NCBI GenBank assembly: GCA_002352145.1 | Contig: DEHX01000064.1 | Location: 1,707-21,428 of the forward strand | Direction: 5' to 3' | Origin: Chitinophagaceae bacterium UBA2789 | Lineage (GTDB): Bacteria; Bacteroidota; Bacteroidia; Chitinophagales; Chitinophagaceae | Length of the DNA: 19,722 nt | Part shown: piece after piece, positions 8,326 through 16,282 of the stretch | Layout: every line of letters starts with the position of its first letter | How positions within the stretch are numbered: the first letter of the stretch is position 1 | The notes under the pieces: generated by a model | What the model saw: the letters and a program-made list of their open reading frames with translations, nothing else | Databases searched by the model: none | Told to the model about the DNA's origin: nothing | Program-made: the position numbers and the translations under genes

Positions 8326-9417
8326 TTAATTGTTTTTATCTGAATAATGATAATATGCTGCACAGGCTCCTTCGCTGCTCACCATGGGTGCACCCAGCGG
8401 ATGCTCTGGTTTGCATAAAGTGCCAAAATTGGGGCATTGAACCGGCTTTTTCAAACCTTTCATAATATCTCCGCTGATACAGGCTTTGTTTTCTTCAGCC
8501 AAAGGAATATTGAGATCAAACTTCAGACGGGCATTATACTTTTTATACCGTTCATTCACTTCATAACCGCTTTGCGGAATGGAGCCAATGCCCCTCCATT
8601 GCCTGTCATCGATTGTAAAAACTTTCCCGATCGAATCCTTTGCCAGCCGGTTCCCTTCTCTTTGCACTGACCTTGCATATTGATTTTCTACCTTGTACTC
8701 TCCCTTTTCCAGCTGCATCACCGTCATCAGTATCCCTTGTAGTAAATCCAACGGTTCAAAACCGGTAACAACGATGGGTGTTTTATATTTTTCAGCGATG
8801 GGATAATACTCTTCCATCCCCATGATAGTACAGACATGCCCCGCCGCCAAAAACCCGTCTATTTTATTTTCCGGATCACTTAATAAAGCTTCCATGGCTG
8901 GAGGCACCAAAACATGTGAAGCAAGAATGCTGTAGTTGGTTACTCCAAGTTTATCCGCCTGTATCACACTGAGTGCATTAGCCGGAGCAGTGGTTTCAAA
9001 ACCTACTGCAAAAAAAACAACTTCTTTCTCGGGGCTTTGTTGAGCCAGCTGAACAGCTTCAAGAGGAGAATATAAAATCCTTACATCAGCACCTGCAGAT
9101 TTTACTTCAAGTAAACTTTTTGATGAACCCGGTACCCGTAACATATCTCCAAAAGAGCAGAGAATGACATTTTCCTTTTGTGCCAAATGAATGGCCTCAT
9201 CAATTACACTGATACTCGTCACACAAACCGGGCAGCCCGGCCCATGCACCATGGTAATTTTATCCGGTAACAGATCAAGGATTCCGTTTCTGACGAGGCT
9301 ATGCGTTTGCCCGCCACAAATTTCCATCAGCGTCCATGGCTTAGTGGTAACCCTGCGTATCTCTTCAAAATACTGCCGGGCCAGCTCCGGATCCCTGTAT
9401 TCTGATAAAAATTTCAT
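8326..9417 (-). CDS. hypD: Hydrogenase maturation protein HypD
   Basis: 363 aa. HypD is the Fe-S scaffold that, with HypC, assembles the Fe(CN)2CO unit of the active site. The hallmark motifs are present: CGGQTH (C34), GPGCPVC (C62, C65), GFETTAP, and the C-terminal cluster region with CISGDIMKG, QCPNFGTLC and the final GACAAYY. The start ATG overlaps the hypC stop by four bases (ATGA), indicating translational coupling and matching the joint action of the two proteins. The length is typical. The TonB-dependent receptor follows 78 nt downstream. Confidence 0.97.
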   Translation of the reverse strand: MKFLSEYRDPELARQYFEEIRRVTTKPWTLMEICGGQTHSLVRNGILDLLPDKITMVHGPGCPVCVTSISVIDEAIHLAQKENVILCSFGDMLRVPGSSKSLLEVKSAGADVRILYSPLEAVQLAQQSPEKEVVFFAVGFETTAPANALSVIQADKLGVTNYSILASHVLVPPAMEALLSDPENKIDGFLAAGHVCTIMGMEEYYPIAEKYKTPIVVTGFEPLDLLQGILMTVMQLEKGEYKVENQYARSVQREGNRLAKDSIGKVFTIDDRQWRGIGSIPQSGYEVNERYKKYNARLKFDLNIPLAEENKACISGDIMKGLKKPVQCPNFGTLCKPEHPLGAPMVSSEGACAAYYHYSDKNN

Positions 9418-9665
9418 TCGTCATTCAATTCATTTGTTTCACCAATCTGCTTCAGGTACTCAAATGTCAGTTTTGCTTCTTCCTCATCAATACGGCTGAT
9501 GGCTACCCCCACATGCACCAGCACATAATCATTCACCGCAGCATCCGGCACCATACTAAGGTTTACTTCTTTGGTAATACCGCCAAAAGAAACCTTTCCC
9601 ATACGGAAAGTTTCATCCGTTTTTGGAATGATCGATAATATCTTTCCTGGTATTGCTAAACACAT
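9414..9665 (-). CDS. hypC: Hydrogenase maturation chaperone HypC
   Basis: 83 aa, normal for HypC/HybG. It begins with the diagnostic MCLAIPGKI; Cys2, exposed after Met removal, is the residue that contacts HypD and carries the iron to the large-subunit precursor. The later VHVGVAISRIDEEEA segment is also characteristic. It starts 14 nt after hypF and overlaps hypD by 4 nt. Since this is the only HypC-type gene in view, it would serve the HoxH precursor. Confidence 0.97.
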   Translation of the reverse strand: MCLAIPGKILSIIPKTDETFRMGKVSFGGITKEVNLSMVPDAAVNDYVLVHVGVAISRIDEEEAKLTFEYLKQIGETNELNDE

Positions 9666-9679
9666 AATTCAAGATACAT

Positions 9680-12004
9680 TTAATTCATTTCACTAATTAT
9701 CATAGATGCCGGTAATTGCATTTCCATCTGTCTTTTCTTCGATAAATGATAACATGCCAGTTGTCCAAATCCTATACACTCGTCATTCGGACTTAATTGC
9801 TTGTGGCGATACAACTGCTTCTTACCTGCATATAAGCTATCAATCATATTGGTCAGCAGTGCATTTTGAAAAACACCGCCGCTGAAGGCAATCTTATCTA
9901 TACCCAGGTGATCACTCATCCTGCCAACTGTTAATGCCAGCGAGTAAAATATTTTAGCGGCAACCTGGTTAACGGGCATTCCTGCTTCCCTATCATGCAT
10001 CATATCCTGCAACATCAGCAATAGTTCAATACGGTTATTCTTTACAGGCAATGGATAATAATCAGTCATTTCACCCCGGTAACTTCTTGCAACTGCCTCC
10101 AGTTTCATGGCTGCTTCGCCTTCATAAGTATTGATGGAGCAGATTCCCAGTATGCAGGCAACGGCATCAAGCAGGCGGCCCACACTGCTTGTGAGAAGTG
10201 TGGCCGGTTGTTTTATCAATTGCTGATAATACTGCCACTCGGTTACTGAAAAATAGGGTTCAAGTACAGACTGTTTGGCGGGCAACTGTTTCAGCAGACT
10301 TAATGCAGACAATCTTGGTTCACGGCTCATTTTGTCACCGAGCAATTGCGGGAAATAATCAAAGTGTACCGTCCTGTTGATCTCACCATATTCAAAAACA
10401 AAAAACTCGCCGCCCCATACCTGCTGATCATCACCATAGCCGGCTCCGTCCCAAATAATACCCAGCACAGGTTCTTGTGCAGACAACAGACCATTCTCTG
10501 CCAGCACAGCCCCGAAATGTGCTTCGTGGTGCTGCACTGAAAAGAGTGGAATATTATTTTCAAGCGATAGTTCATTTGCCCGCTGCGAAACAAAATAGCC
10601 CGGGTGTTTATCTGCAAGAATAACAGAAGGCTTAGTTTGCAACAAATCAAATAAATGATTACTGGTATGCGTAAAGGCCTCCTGTGATGCAAGGCTTTCC
10701 TGGTTTCCCAAAAACTGGCTTATATAAAGCCGGTGCCGTTCCTGAATGGCAAAAGCATTTTTCAATTCACCGCCAGTAGCCAATATGCACTCATCAGTTG
10801 CTTCAAAAGGGTTCGGAAAATAATTAGGCGCCATTCCACGGCTTCTCCGTAAAATAATTTTCTCTCCTTTATCAGTCAGTTGCAATACGCTGTCATCCTG
10901 CGGCACAACAATTTCTCTTTCATATGTGATGATATAATCAGCTATGCCGGAAAGTTTTTCGAGTGCCTCTTCATCATTATAGATGATTGGCGAACCACTT
11001 ATATTGGCACTGGTGGTGATCAATGGTTTTCCAAAATCATTAACCAGCAGTTGCAACAGCGGTGCACAAGGCAACATAATTCCGATTTTATCAAGCCCGG
11101 GTGCAATTACGTATGTACAAATTTCATTTTGCTGAACTTCTTTCAGCCGGCAAAGCACAATGGGAGCTGCTTTATCTTTTAGAGCTGCTTCTTCGTATTC
11201 AGATATATGTACATCCTTTGAGGCATTCTCGATGCTGGCATACAAAAGAGCAAATGGCCTGGCTGGCCGGTGCTTTCTGCTGCGCAACTGCTGAACAGCT
11301 GACTCGTTGGTGGCATCACATAGCAGCAGGTAGCCGCCTATGCCTTTTACTGCGATGATATTCCCCGCAGCAAAATATTGCTTGCAATTGATCAGAATTT
11401 CTTCGGGTTGATGACTTATAATTTTACCGGCAGCCGAAAAAAGATGCATCGGTATACTGCATTTATTGCAGGAATTGGTTTGACTGTAATGCCGGCGATC
11501 ATATACATTATTATATTCATCACTACAGTCCTCGCACATTGGCAAATGAGACATCGTTGTATGATATCGCTCATAAGGCAATGCTTTGATGATAGAATAC
11601 CTCGGTCCGCAATGCAGACAGGTAGTAAACGGGTAACGGTATCGCCTGTTTTTCGGATCTGCTGTTTCATTCTTGCAATGCTCACAAATGGCAAAGTCTG
11701 GTGTGAGTAGTAAATCGGGCTTGCTATCAGTATTATCGGGAAGAATTGAAAAGGAAGAAAATGTTTTCGGTGCAACTTCCTTGATACTGTGAGCGGTTAT
11801 AACAGCATTGTCTGGCGGTTGCTGAATTACAGACCGATAAAATAATGCTGATACTGTTTCCTCTGCATTGATTTCAATATGAACACCGTCTTTAGTATTA
11901 CTCACCCACCCTGTCAGCGCCATCTGCTCTGCTATTTTATATACATGTGGCCGGAATCCCACTCCCTGCACCAGGCCGCCGATATGGATGTGATAGGTTT
12001 TCAT
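9680..12004 (-). CDS. hypF: Carbamoyltransferase HypF
   Basis: 774 aa from the ATG at 12004 (MKTYHIHIGG), placed 2 nt after the hypB stop. An in-frame ATG at 12082 would overlap hypB and add unrelated sequence. HypF converts carbamoyl phosphate and ATP to carbamoyl-adenylate and transfers the carbamoyl group to HypE. Domains in order: acylphosphatase-like with VQGVGFRPHVY (about 12-22); two zinc-finger pairs (CEHC and CLHC, then CEDC and CNKC, about 105-185); a YrdC-like domain with AVKGIGGYLLLCDA and TTSANISGSP (about 205-380); and a Kae1-like domain with VQHHEAHFGAVLAE and SGGVFQN (about 390-760). All regions are complete. Confidence 0.97.
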   Translation of the reverse strand: MKTYHIHIGGLVQGVGFRPHVYKIAEQMALTGWVSNTKDGVHIEINAEETVSALFYRSVIQQPPDNAVITAHSIKEVAPKTFSSFSILPDNTDSKPDLLLTPDFAICEHCKNETADPKNRRYRYPFTTCLHCGPRYSIIKALPYERYHTTMSHLPMCEDCSDEYNNVYDRRHYSQTNSCNKCSIPMHLFSAAGKIISHQPEEILINCKQYFAAGNIIAVKGIGGYLLLCDATNESAVQQLRSRKHRPARPFALLYASIENASKDVHISEYEEAALKDKAAPIVLCRLKEVQQNEICTYVIAPGLDKIGIMLPCAPLLQLLVNDFGKPLITTSANISGSPIIYNDEEALEKLSGIADYIITYEREIVVPQDDSVLQLTDKGEKIILRRSRGMAPNYFPNPFEATDECILATGGELKNAFAIQERHRLYISQFLGNQESLASQEAFTHTSNHLFDLLQTKPSVILADKHPGYFVSQRANELSLENNIPLFSVQHHEAHFGAVLAENGLLSAQEPVLGIIWDGAGYGDDQQVWGGEFFVFEYGEINRTVHFDYFPQLLGDKMSREPRLSALSLLKQLPAKQSVLEPYFSVTEWQYYQQLIKQPATLLTSSVGRLLDAVACILGICSINTYEGEAAMKLEAVARSYRGEMTDYYPLPVKNNRIELLLMLQDMMHDREAGMPVNQVAAKIFYSLALTVGRMSDHLGIDKIAFSGGVFQNALLTNMIDSLYAGKKQLYRHKQLSPNDECIGFGQLACYHLSKKRQMEMQLPASMIISEMN

Positions 12005-12006
12005 AA

Positions 12007-12774
12007 TCAGGCAGGCTGCAATACAGGCACTTTGGCCCGCAGCCATTCGTACCATTGGGGCAAACCCTCCCCGGTCAGACAACTTACTTCAATGATTTCT
12101 AAATTATGGTTAACCTGCCTGGCATAAGCCTTCGCCCTTTCAATATTAAAAGGCACATAAGGTAGCAGATCTGTTTTATTAATGATACAAAGTGTAGAAG
12201 TATGAAACATTTCCGGGTATTTCAGTGGTTTGTCTTCACCTTCTGTTACACTCATGATCACCACTCTTTCCTTTTCTCCTAGATCAAACATGGCCGGGCA
12301 TACCAGGTTACCTACATTCTCAATAAACATTACACCATTTTCTTTCGGCTTCATTCCCTGCAATGCATGCAGCACCATATGTGCATCAAGGTGACAACCC
12401 TTACCGGTATTGATCTGAACTACTTTTGTACCGGTGGCATGTATCCGGTCAGCATCCAGGTTAGTTTGCTGATCACCTTCTATTACATAAAAGTCAAACT
12501 GGTCTTTCAGGTCTTTTAATGTTCTCTCCAGCAAAGCAGTTTTACCGGACCCAGGTGAGCTCACCATGTTTATGGCAAGAATATTTTTTGCATCAAAATA
12601 ACCCCTGTTTCTTTGCGCCAGCAAATTATTCTGGTGCAGAATATCCTGCTCCACTTCCACTACAGTTTTTTCATGGCTATGTGAATGGCCATGATCGTGG
12701 TTATGATGATGTTCATGGCCGGGCTCATGAAAGGAGATATTTCCATTGCTGTCGCAGCCGCAGGTAGCACACAT
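12007..12774 (-). CDS. hypB: Nickel-insertion GTPase HypB
   Basis: 255 aa. The N-terminus has the CxxCGC nickel site (MCATCGC), followed by a His-rich segment (about residues 16-35, ten or so His) of the kind used for nickel storage. The G domain has the P-loop SSPGSGKT (72-79), the metal site GKGCHLDAH that sits at the dimer interface, and a NKTD guanine-specificity motif. HypB normally works with HypA to deliver Ni to the large subunit, but no hypA is seen here. It lies 26 nt after the small His-rich membrane protein gene and 2 nt before hypF. Confidence 0.97.
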   Translation of the reverse strand: MCATCGCDSNGNISFHEPGHEHHHNHDHGHSHSHEKTVVEVEQDILHQNNLLAQRNRGYFDAKNILAINMVSSPGSGKTALLERTLKDLKDQFDFYVIEGDQQTNLDADRIHATGTKVVQINTGKGCHLDAHMVLHALQGMKPKENGVMFIENVGNLVCPAMFDLGEKERVVIMSVTEGEDKPLKYPEMFHTSTLCIINKTDLLPYVPFNIERAKAYARQVNHNLEIIEVSCLTGEGLPQWYEWLRAKVPVLQPA

Positions 12775-12800
12775 AACTAACGTTTTTGTTCATGAATAAA

Positions 12801-13001
12801 TTATACCTTCTTTTGTTTTTTAAAATAACTACGAAAAAAAAGAATCCCTGCTGCCAATACACCGATCAGCAATAACAGATGCTCGGGCTCTACAAAATAA
12901 TGGGTAATGGTAAATCCATGTGTATGGCCATGACCCTCATGTGCAAAACCTAAAAAAGGAAATAAGGCAGTGAACAAACTAACGATTGCAATCTTTTTCA
13001 T
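12801..13001 (-). CDS. Small His-rich single-span membrane protein, possible metal-binding accessory
   Basis: 66 aa from the ATG at 13001 (MKKIAIVSLF); a TTG at 13025 is the only earlier start. It has a signal peptide ending around GFA, then HEGHGHTHG, four His in nine residues, at the start of the mature protein. A short segment with two further His (HYF, EHL) follows, then one transmembrane helix (LLLLIGVLAAGILFF) and a basic tail RSYFKKQKK that should face the cytoplasm. The His cluster would therefore lie in the periplasm. It is the first gene of the hyp operon. The His-rich start recalls HupE/UreJ nickel permeases, but the other helices of that family are absent. A role in nickel binding is inference from composition and position. 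Confidence 0.7.
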   Translation of the reverse strand: MKKIAIVSLFTALFPFLGFAHEGHGHTHGFTITHYFVEPEHLLLLIGVLAAGILFFRSYFKKQKKV

Positions 13002-13228
13002 TTTGGTTTGTTTTACAGACACCAATATTAGAAAATATGCGCTGCAGGACAGAACAACCCTGTCATAGCCGAATATGATAATAATCAGGTAAAAGGCTGT
13101 TTTTAATAACCTGCCTAGGCCATAAAGCTGGTCTGCTTAAAATCACATAACAGATTAACAATAGTCATACACTTCTGTAGTGAAATGTGTTGATATTGAG
13201 TCGTTTTCTGAAACCATAAATCCCGACT
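13002..13228. other. Divergent hyp/hox intergenic region
   Basis: 227 nt separate the two oppositely transcribed operons, so promoters for both should lie here. I find no TAnnTTTG-type Bacteroidota -7 box for hox. For the hyp side, TAATATTG (13030-13023) lies 21 nt before the ATG, but the nearest upstream TTG is 24 nt away, outside the usual spacing. Small dyads include GACAG-N7-CTGTC (13048-13064), CAGGT/ACCTG (13086-13113), the palindrome GCCTAGGC (13113-13120) and the longer dyad listed separately. Confidence 0.6.
13167..13190. promoter_or_regulatory. Candidate operator dyad upstream of hoxF
   Basis: ACACTTC (13169-13175) and GAAATGT (13182-13188) form an inverted repeat with one mismatch and a 6-nt spacer. 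One further matching pair lies at the outer edge beyond a second mismatch. The right end lies 38 nt before the hoxF ATG. Size and symmetry fit a dimeric regulator site, but no regulator gene is in the window and the site could be chance. Confidence 0.35.
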
Positions 13229-14992
13229 ATGCCTGCCGAAACAGTACAACAACTGGTGGAATCCGGGCAAACGCAAATGCTCAACCAGTTATGGGAATTG
13301 CAATTAAAAAATGGTTTTATCAATGATGATGATATAAAGAAGATAGCCGAACAGTTCAATCTATCCACTATTGAAGTGGAAGGCGTTGTTTCCTTCTACC
13401 ATTTTTTTCACCGGAAGCCCACCGGTAAGTACACCATTTATCTCAACAACAGCATAATAGCTGATATAAAAGGGTTCAAAAGGATAAAAGAAACCTTTGA
13501 ACGGGAAACAGGCGCTGTCTTTGGCTCTGTGGACCGCACCGGTACATTCGGTTTGTTCCTTACACCATGTATCGGGCTCAGCGACCAGGAGCCGTCTGCC
13601 TTGATCAACTTTTATCCTTTCACTAACCTGAATGCCATTCGGGTCAAGGATATTATTAATGCTTTGAACAATGGTGCCACTCCTGAATCTATCTGTGATG
13701 CTCCGGCTGATAATATACGTTATACACCTCCGGGTGAGAAAAGTATTTTCTTTAAAAAGTTCGAAGATGGGAAAGCATTGACCCATGCAGAAAAGCTGGG
13801 AGCAGACGGTGTAATCGAAGCATTGAAAAAAACCGAACTGGCCGGCAGAGGCGGCGCTTACTTTCCCACCTGGAAGAAATGGAAAGCTGCAAAAGAGCAA
13901 ACTACAACTCCAAAGTTTGTGGTTTGTAATGCCGATGAGGGTGAACCCGGTACTTTCAAAGACAGGGTACTCATTAGTACACAGGCGACATCAATGATCG
14001 AGGGAATGATGATTTGCGGTTACACTATCGGCGCTGAATATGGTATCATCTATTTGCGTGGCGAATACCGCTGGCTGAAACCCAAACTGGATGAAGCCAT
14101 TGATGATTACCGAAAAAAAGGATTGCTGGGAAAAGACTGCGGAAACATCAAAGGCTTCCATTTTGATATCAGGGTTCAGATGGGCGCCGGCTCTTATGTA
14201 TGCGGTGAAGAAACAGCTTTATTAGAATCATTGGAAGGTAAAAGAGGCGAACCCAGAACCAAATGGTTTTTCCCGGTTGAAAAAGGTTACCTGCAACTGC
14301 CCACCGTCATTAATAATGTCGAAACCTTCTGTGCGGCTGCCCGTATACTCGAAATGGGTGCAGAACAATACATGCAGATGGGAATACCCGGTTCACCCGG
14401 CACCAAACTCATCAGTGTATCCGGCGATTGCAAATTCCCCGGCATATATGAAATTGAATGGGGAATGACAGTAGCGGAACTGCTGGAGCTCTGTGAAGCG
14501 GATGATCCCTACTACATACAGGTCAGCGGGCCGTCGGGAGAGTGTATTTCTATTAAGGAAAAATATCGCCGCATTTCCATGCTCGACCTGCTGGCCAGAA
14601 AAGACATTCGTTGCGGTGGCTCGTTCATGATCTTCAACAAACAAAGAGACCTTGTAAAAGTGTTGTTGAATTTTTCTGAATTCTTTAAATCAGAATCCTG
14701 TGGTATTTGTACGCCCTGCCGGGCAGGTAATTTTATTATTCAGCGAAAATTAGAAAGGCTCGACAACGGTCTCGCTAATGAAAAGGACCTGGAGGAGCTG
14801 AAAAGCTGGGGCACTATTATGAAGAATACCAGCCGTTGCGGCTTAGGTAAAACGGCTACCAACAGCCTGATATTCTCCATGGAAAAATTTACTGACTACT
14901 TCCGCGGCAAATTGGACAAAGAATATAATGGGCTGAATCTGAAGTTTGACATGGAAGAAGCAACGGAAGACTATGAGAAATATAAAATCTGA
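13229..14992 (+). CDS. hoxF: NAD-linked hydrogenase diaphorase subunit HoxF (NuoE-NuoF fusion)
   Basis: 587 aa. It should bind FMN and NAD(H) and pass electrons to HoxU. Residues 1-150 are a NuoE-like domain with SFYHFF and TPCIGLSDQEP. Only one of four cluster Cys remains (C114); the others are N73, A78 and S118, so this domain should lack its [2Fe-2S] centre. Residues about 165-587 are NuoF-like: flavin loop GRGGAYFPTWKKW (207-218), NADH loop NADEGEPGTFKDR (234-246), GAGSYVCGEETAL (319-331), INNVET, and the [4Fe-4S] ligands C491, C494, C497 and C537. The flavin loop has Y211 and W215 where Gly is usual, and KWFFP replaces KPPFP (345-349). Overall it closely resembles the Cupriavidus-type soluble hydrogenase HoxF as I recall it. 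First gene of the operon. Confidence 0.95.
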   Translation: MPAETVQQLVESGQTQMLNQLWELQLKNGFINDDDIKKIAEQFNLSTIEVEGVVSFYHFFHRKPTGKYTIYLNNSIIADIKGFKRIKETFERETGAVFGSVDRTGTFGLFLTPCIGLSDQEPSALINFYPFTNLNAIRVKDIINALNNGATPESICDAPADNIRYTPPGEKSIFFKKFEDGKALTHAEKLGADGVIEALKKTELAGRGGAYFPTWKKWKAAKEQTTTPKFVVCNADEGEPGTFKDRVLISTQATSMIEGMMICGYTIGAEYGIIYLRGEYRWLKPKLDEAIDDYRKKGLLGKDCGNIKGFHFDIRVQMGAGSYVCGEETALLESLEGKRGEPRTKWFFPVEKGYLQLPTVINNVETFCAAARILEMGAEQYMQMGIPGSPGTKLISVSGDCKFPGIYEIEWGMTVAELLELCEADDPYYIQVSGPSGECISIKEKYRRISMLDLLARKDIRCGGSFMIFNKQRDLVKVLLNFSEFFKSESCGICTPCRAGNFIIQRKLERLDNGLANEKDLEELKSWGTIMKNTSRCGLGKTATNSLIFSMEKFTDYFRGKLDKEYNGLNLKFDMEEATEDYEKYKI

Positions 14993-14997
14993 AGGTC

Positions 14998-16272
14998 ATG
15001 GCAGAAATGGTAAACATAACAATTGATGGCAAAAGCATACAGGCCGAAAAAGGTAAAAACCTGATGCAGGTGGCAAAGGAAAATGGCATATTCATACCAT
15101 CACTCTGTTACTACGAACACATAGAACCGCCACTCGGCACCTGCCGGGTGTGCACCTGCAAAATGAACGGCAAGTACAACCCTGCCTGTACGGAAAAAGT
15201 ATCCGAAGGCCTCGTGGTGGAAGTAAATACATCTGAACTGACAGATACCCGTAAGGCATTGGTTGAAATGATGTTTGCCGAAGGCAATCATATCTGCCCG
15301 GCCTGCGAGAAAAGCGGCAACTGCGATTTGCAGCACATGGGCTATGAACTGGGCGTTTCATCCACAAGATTTCAGCACCTGTTCAAAGACAGGCTGATTG
15401 ATTTCAATCCGCAGCGGATGGTGATGGAGCATAACCGTTGCATCAAATGCCTGCGCTGTGTAGTAGAAGTAAAAACCAGTGATGGCAAAAAAGTATTCAA
15501 CTACCAGGAAAGAGGTAATGAAACGTTTGTTGGTATTGATTACGAACAGGAAGCAAAACTTACAAAAGAACAGGCGCTGAACGCTATGCACATTTGTCCA
15601 ACAGGCGCCATAATTGTAAGAGGAGAAAGTTTAGCTGCTCCATTTGGCGATAGAAAATTTGATATGGAATCAGTGCAGAAAGATTACAACAAGAAAAAAA
15701 CGACACACAAAAACCGGCCACCGGTAATGGGTAAAAAAATTGTGGCCACTGTTTCGCTGGCAGGTTGCTTTGGCTGCCATATGTCGTTGCTGGATATTGA
15801 CGAAGACCTGCTGGATGTGGTAGAACTGATCTCATTTGACAAATCACCATTGACAGATTTTAAAGAATTCACATCCCGTTGCCACATTGGAATTATAGAA
15901 GGTGGTGTGTGTAATTCAGAAAATGTGGAAACACTGCGAAAATTCAGGGAGCATTGTGATATCCTTGTTTCATTAGGAGAATGCTCGGTATGGGGCGGCT
16001 TGCCTTCCATGCGCAATTCGATTCCTTTAAGTGAATGTTTGGAGGAAGCCTATCTCAACTCTGCTACCAGTGAGCCCGGCGCTAACATCATTCCCTACCA
16101 CGAAGATTTACCCAAGATCCTGGATAGGGTGTATGCCTGCAATGAAATAGTGAAGATTGATTATTATATCCCCGGCTGCCCTCCTGATGCCAATCATATC
16201 TGGAAAGCAGTGAAGAATATTTTGTGGGGAGAAGAGTACTCCATTTTGTATTCAGAATTCAAGTACGATTAA
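14998..16272 (+). CDS. HoxU-HoxY fusion: diaphorase Fe-S subunit joined to hydrogenase small subunit
   Basis: 424 aa, combining two proteins that are normally separate (about 234 and 180-209 aa). Residues 1-235 are HoxU: a [2Fe-2S] site (C37, C49, C52, C64), a His/Cys3 [4Fe-4S] site in HICPACEKSGNC (H98, C100, C103, C109) and a Cys4 [4Fe-4S] site (C148, C151, C154, C200). A basic linker (about 228-246, NKKKTTHKNR) leads to HoxY: GCFGCHMSLLDID (C257, C260), LGECSVWGG (C329) and PGCPPDA (C394) ligate the proximal [4Fe-4S]. Both halves are complete. The usual HoxU C-terminal sequence continues straight into the linker with no stop, so this does not look like a simple sequencing slip. It starts 5 nt after hoxF and ends 10 nt before hoxH. 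Confidence 0.93.
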   Translation: MAEMVNITIDGKSIQAEKGKNLMQVAKENGIFIPSLCYYEHIEPPLGTCRVCTCKMNGKYNPACTEKVSEGLVVEVNTSELTDTRKALVEMMFAEGNHICPACEKSGNCDLQHMGYELGVSSTRFQHLFKDRLIDFNPQRMVMEHNRCIKCLRCVVEVKTSDGKKVFNYQERGNETFVGIDYEQEAKLTKEQALNAMHICPTGAIIVRGESLAAPFGDRKFDMESVQKDYNKKKTTHKNRPPVMGKKIVATVSLAGCFGCHMSLLDIDEDLLDVVELISFDKSPLTDFKEFTSRCHIGIIEGGVCNSENVETLRKFREHCDILVSLGECSVWGGLPSMRNSIPLSECLEEAYLNSATSEPGANIIPYHEDLPKILDRVYACNEIVKIDYYIPGCPPDANHIWKAVKNILWGEEYSILYSEFKYD

Positions 16273-16282
16273 TGAATGTAAC

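Noticed and set aside
12005..12082. 26-residue N-terminal extension of HypF overlapping hypB
   Set aside because: HypF proteins begin just before the acylphosphatase motif; the ATG at 12004 places the start 2 nt after the hypB stop.
13023..13057. Bacteroidota-type promoter for the hyp operon (TTG and TAATATTG)
   Set aside because: The -7 box has one mismatch and the spacer is 24 nt, just outside the usual range; too weak to annotate.
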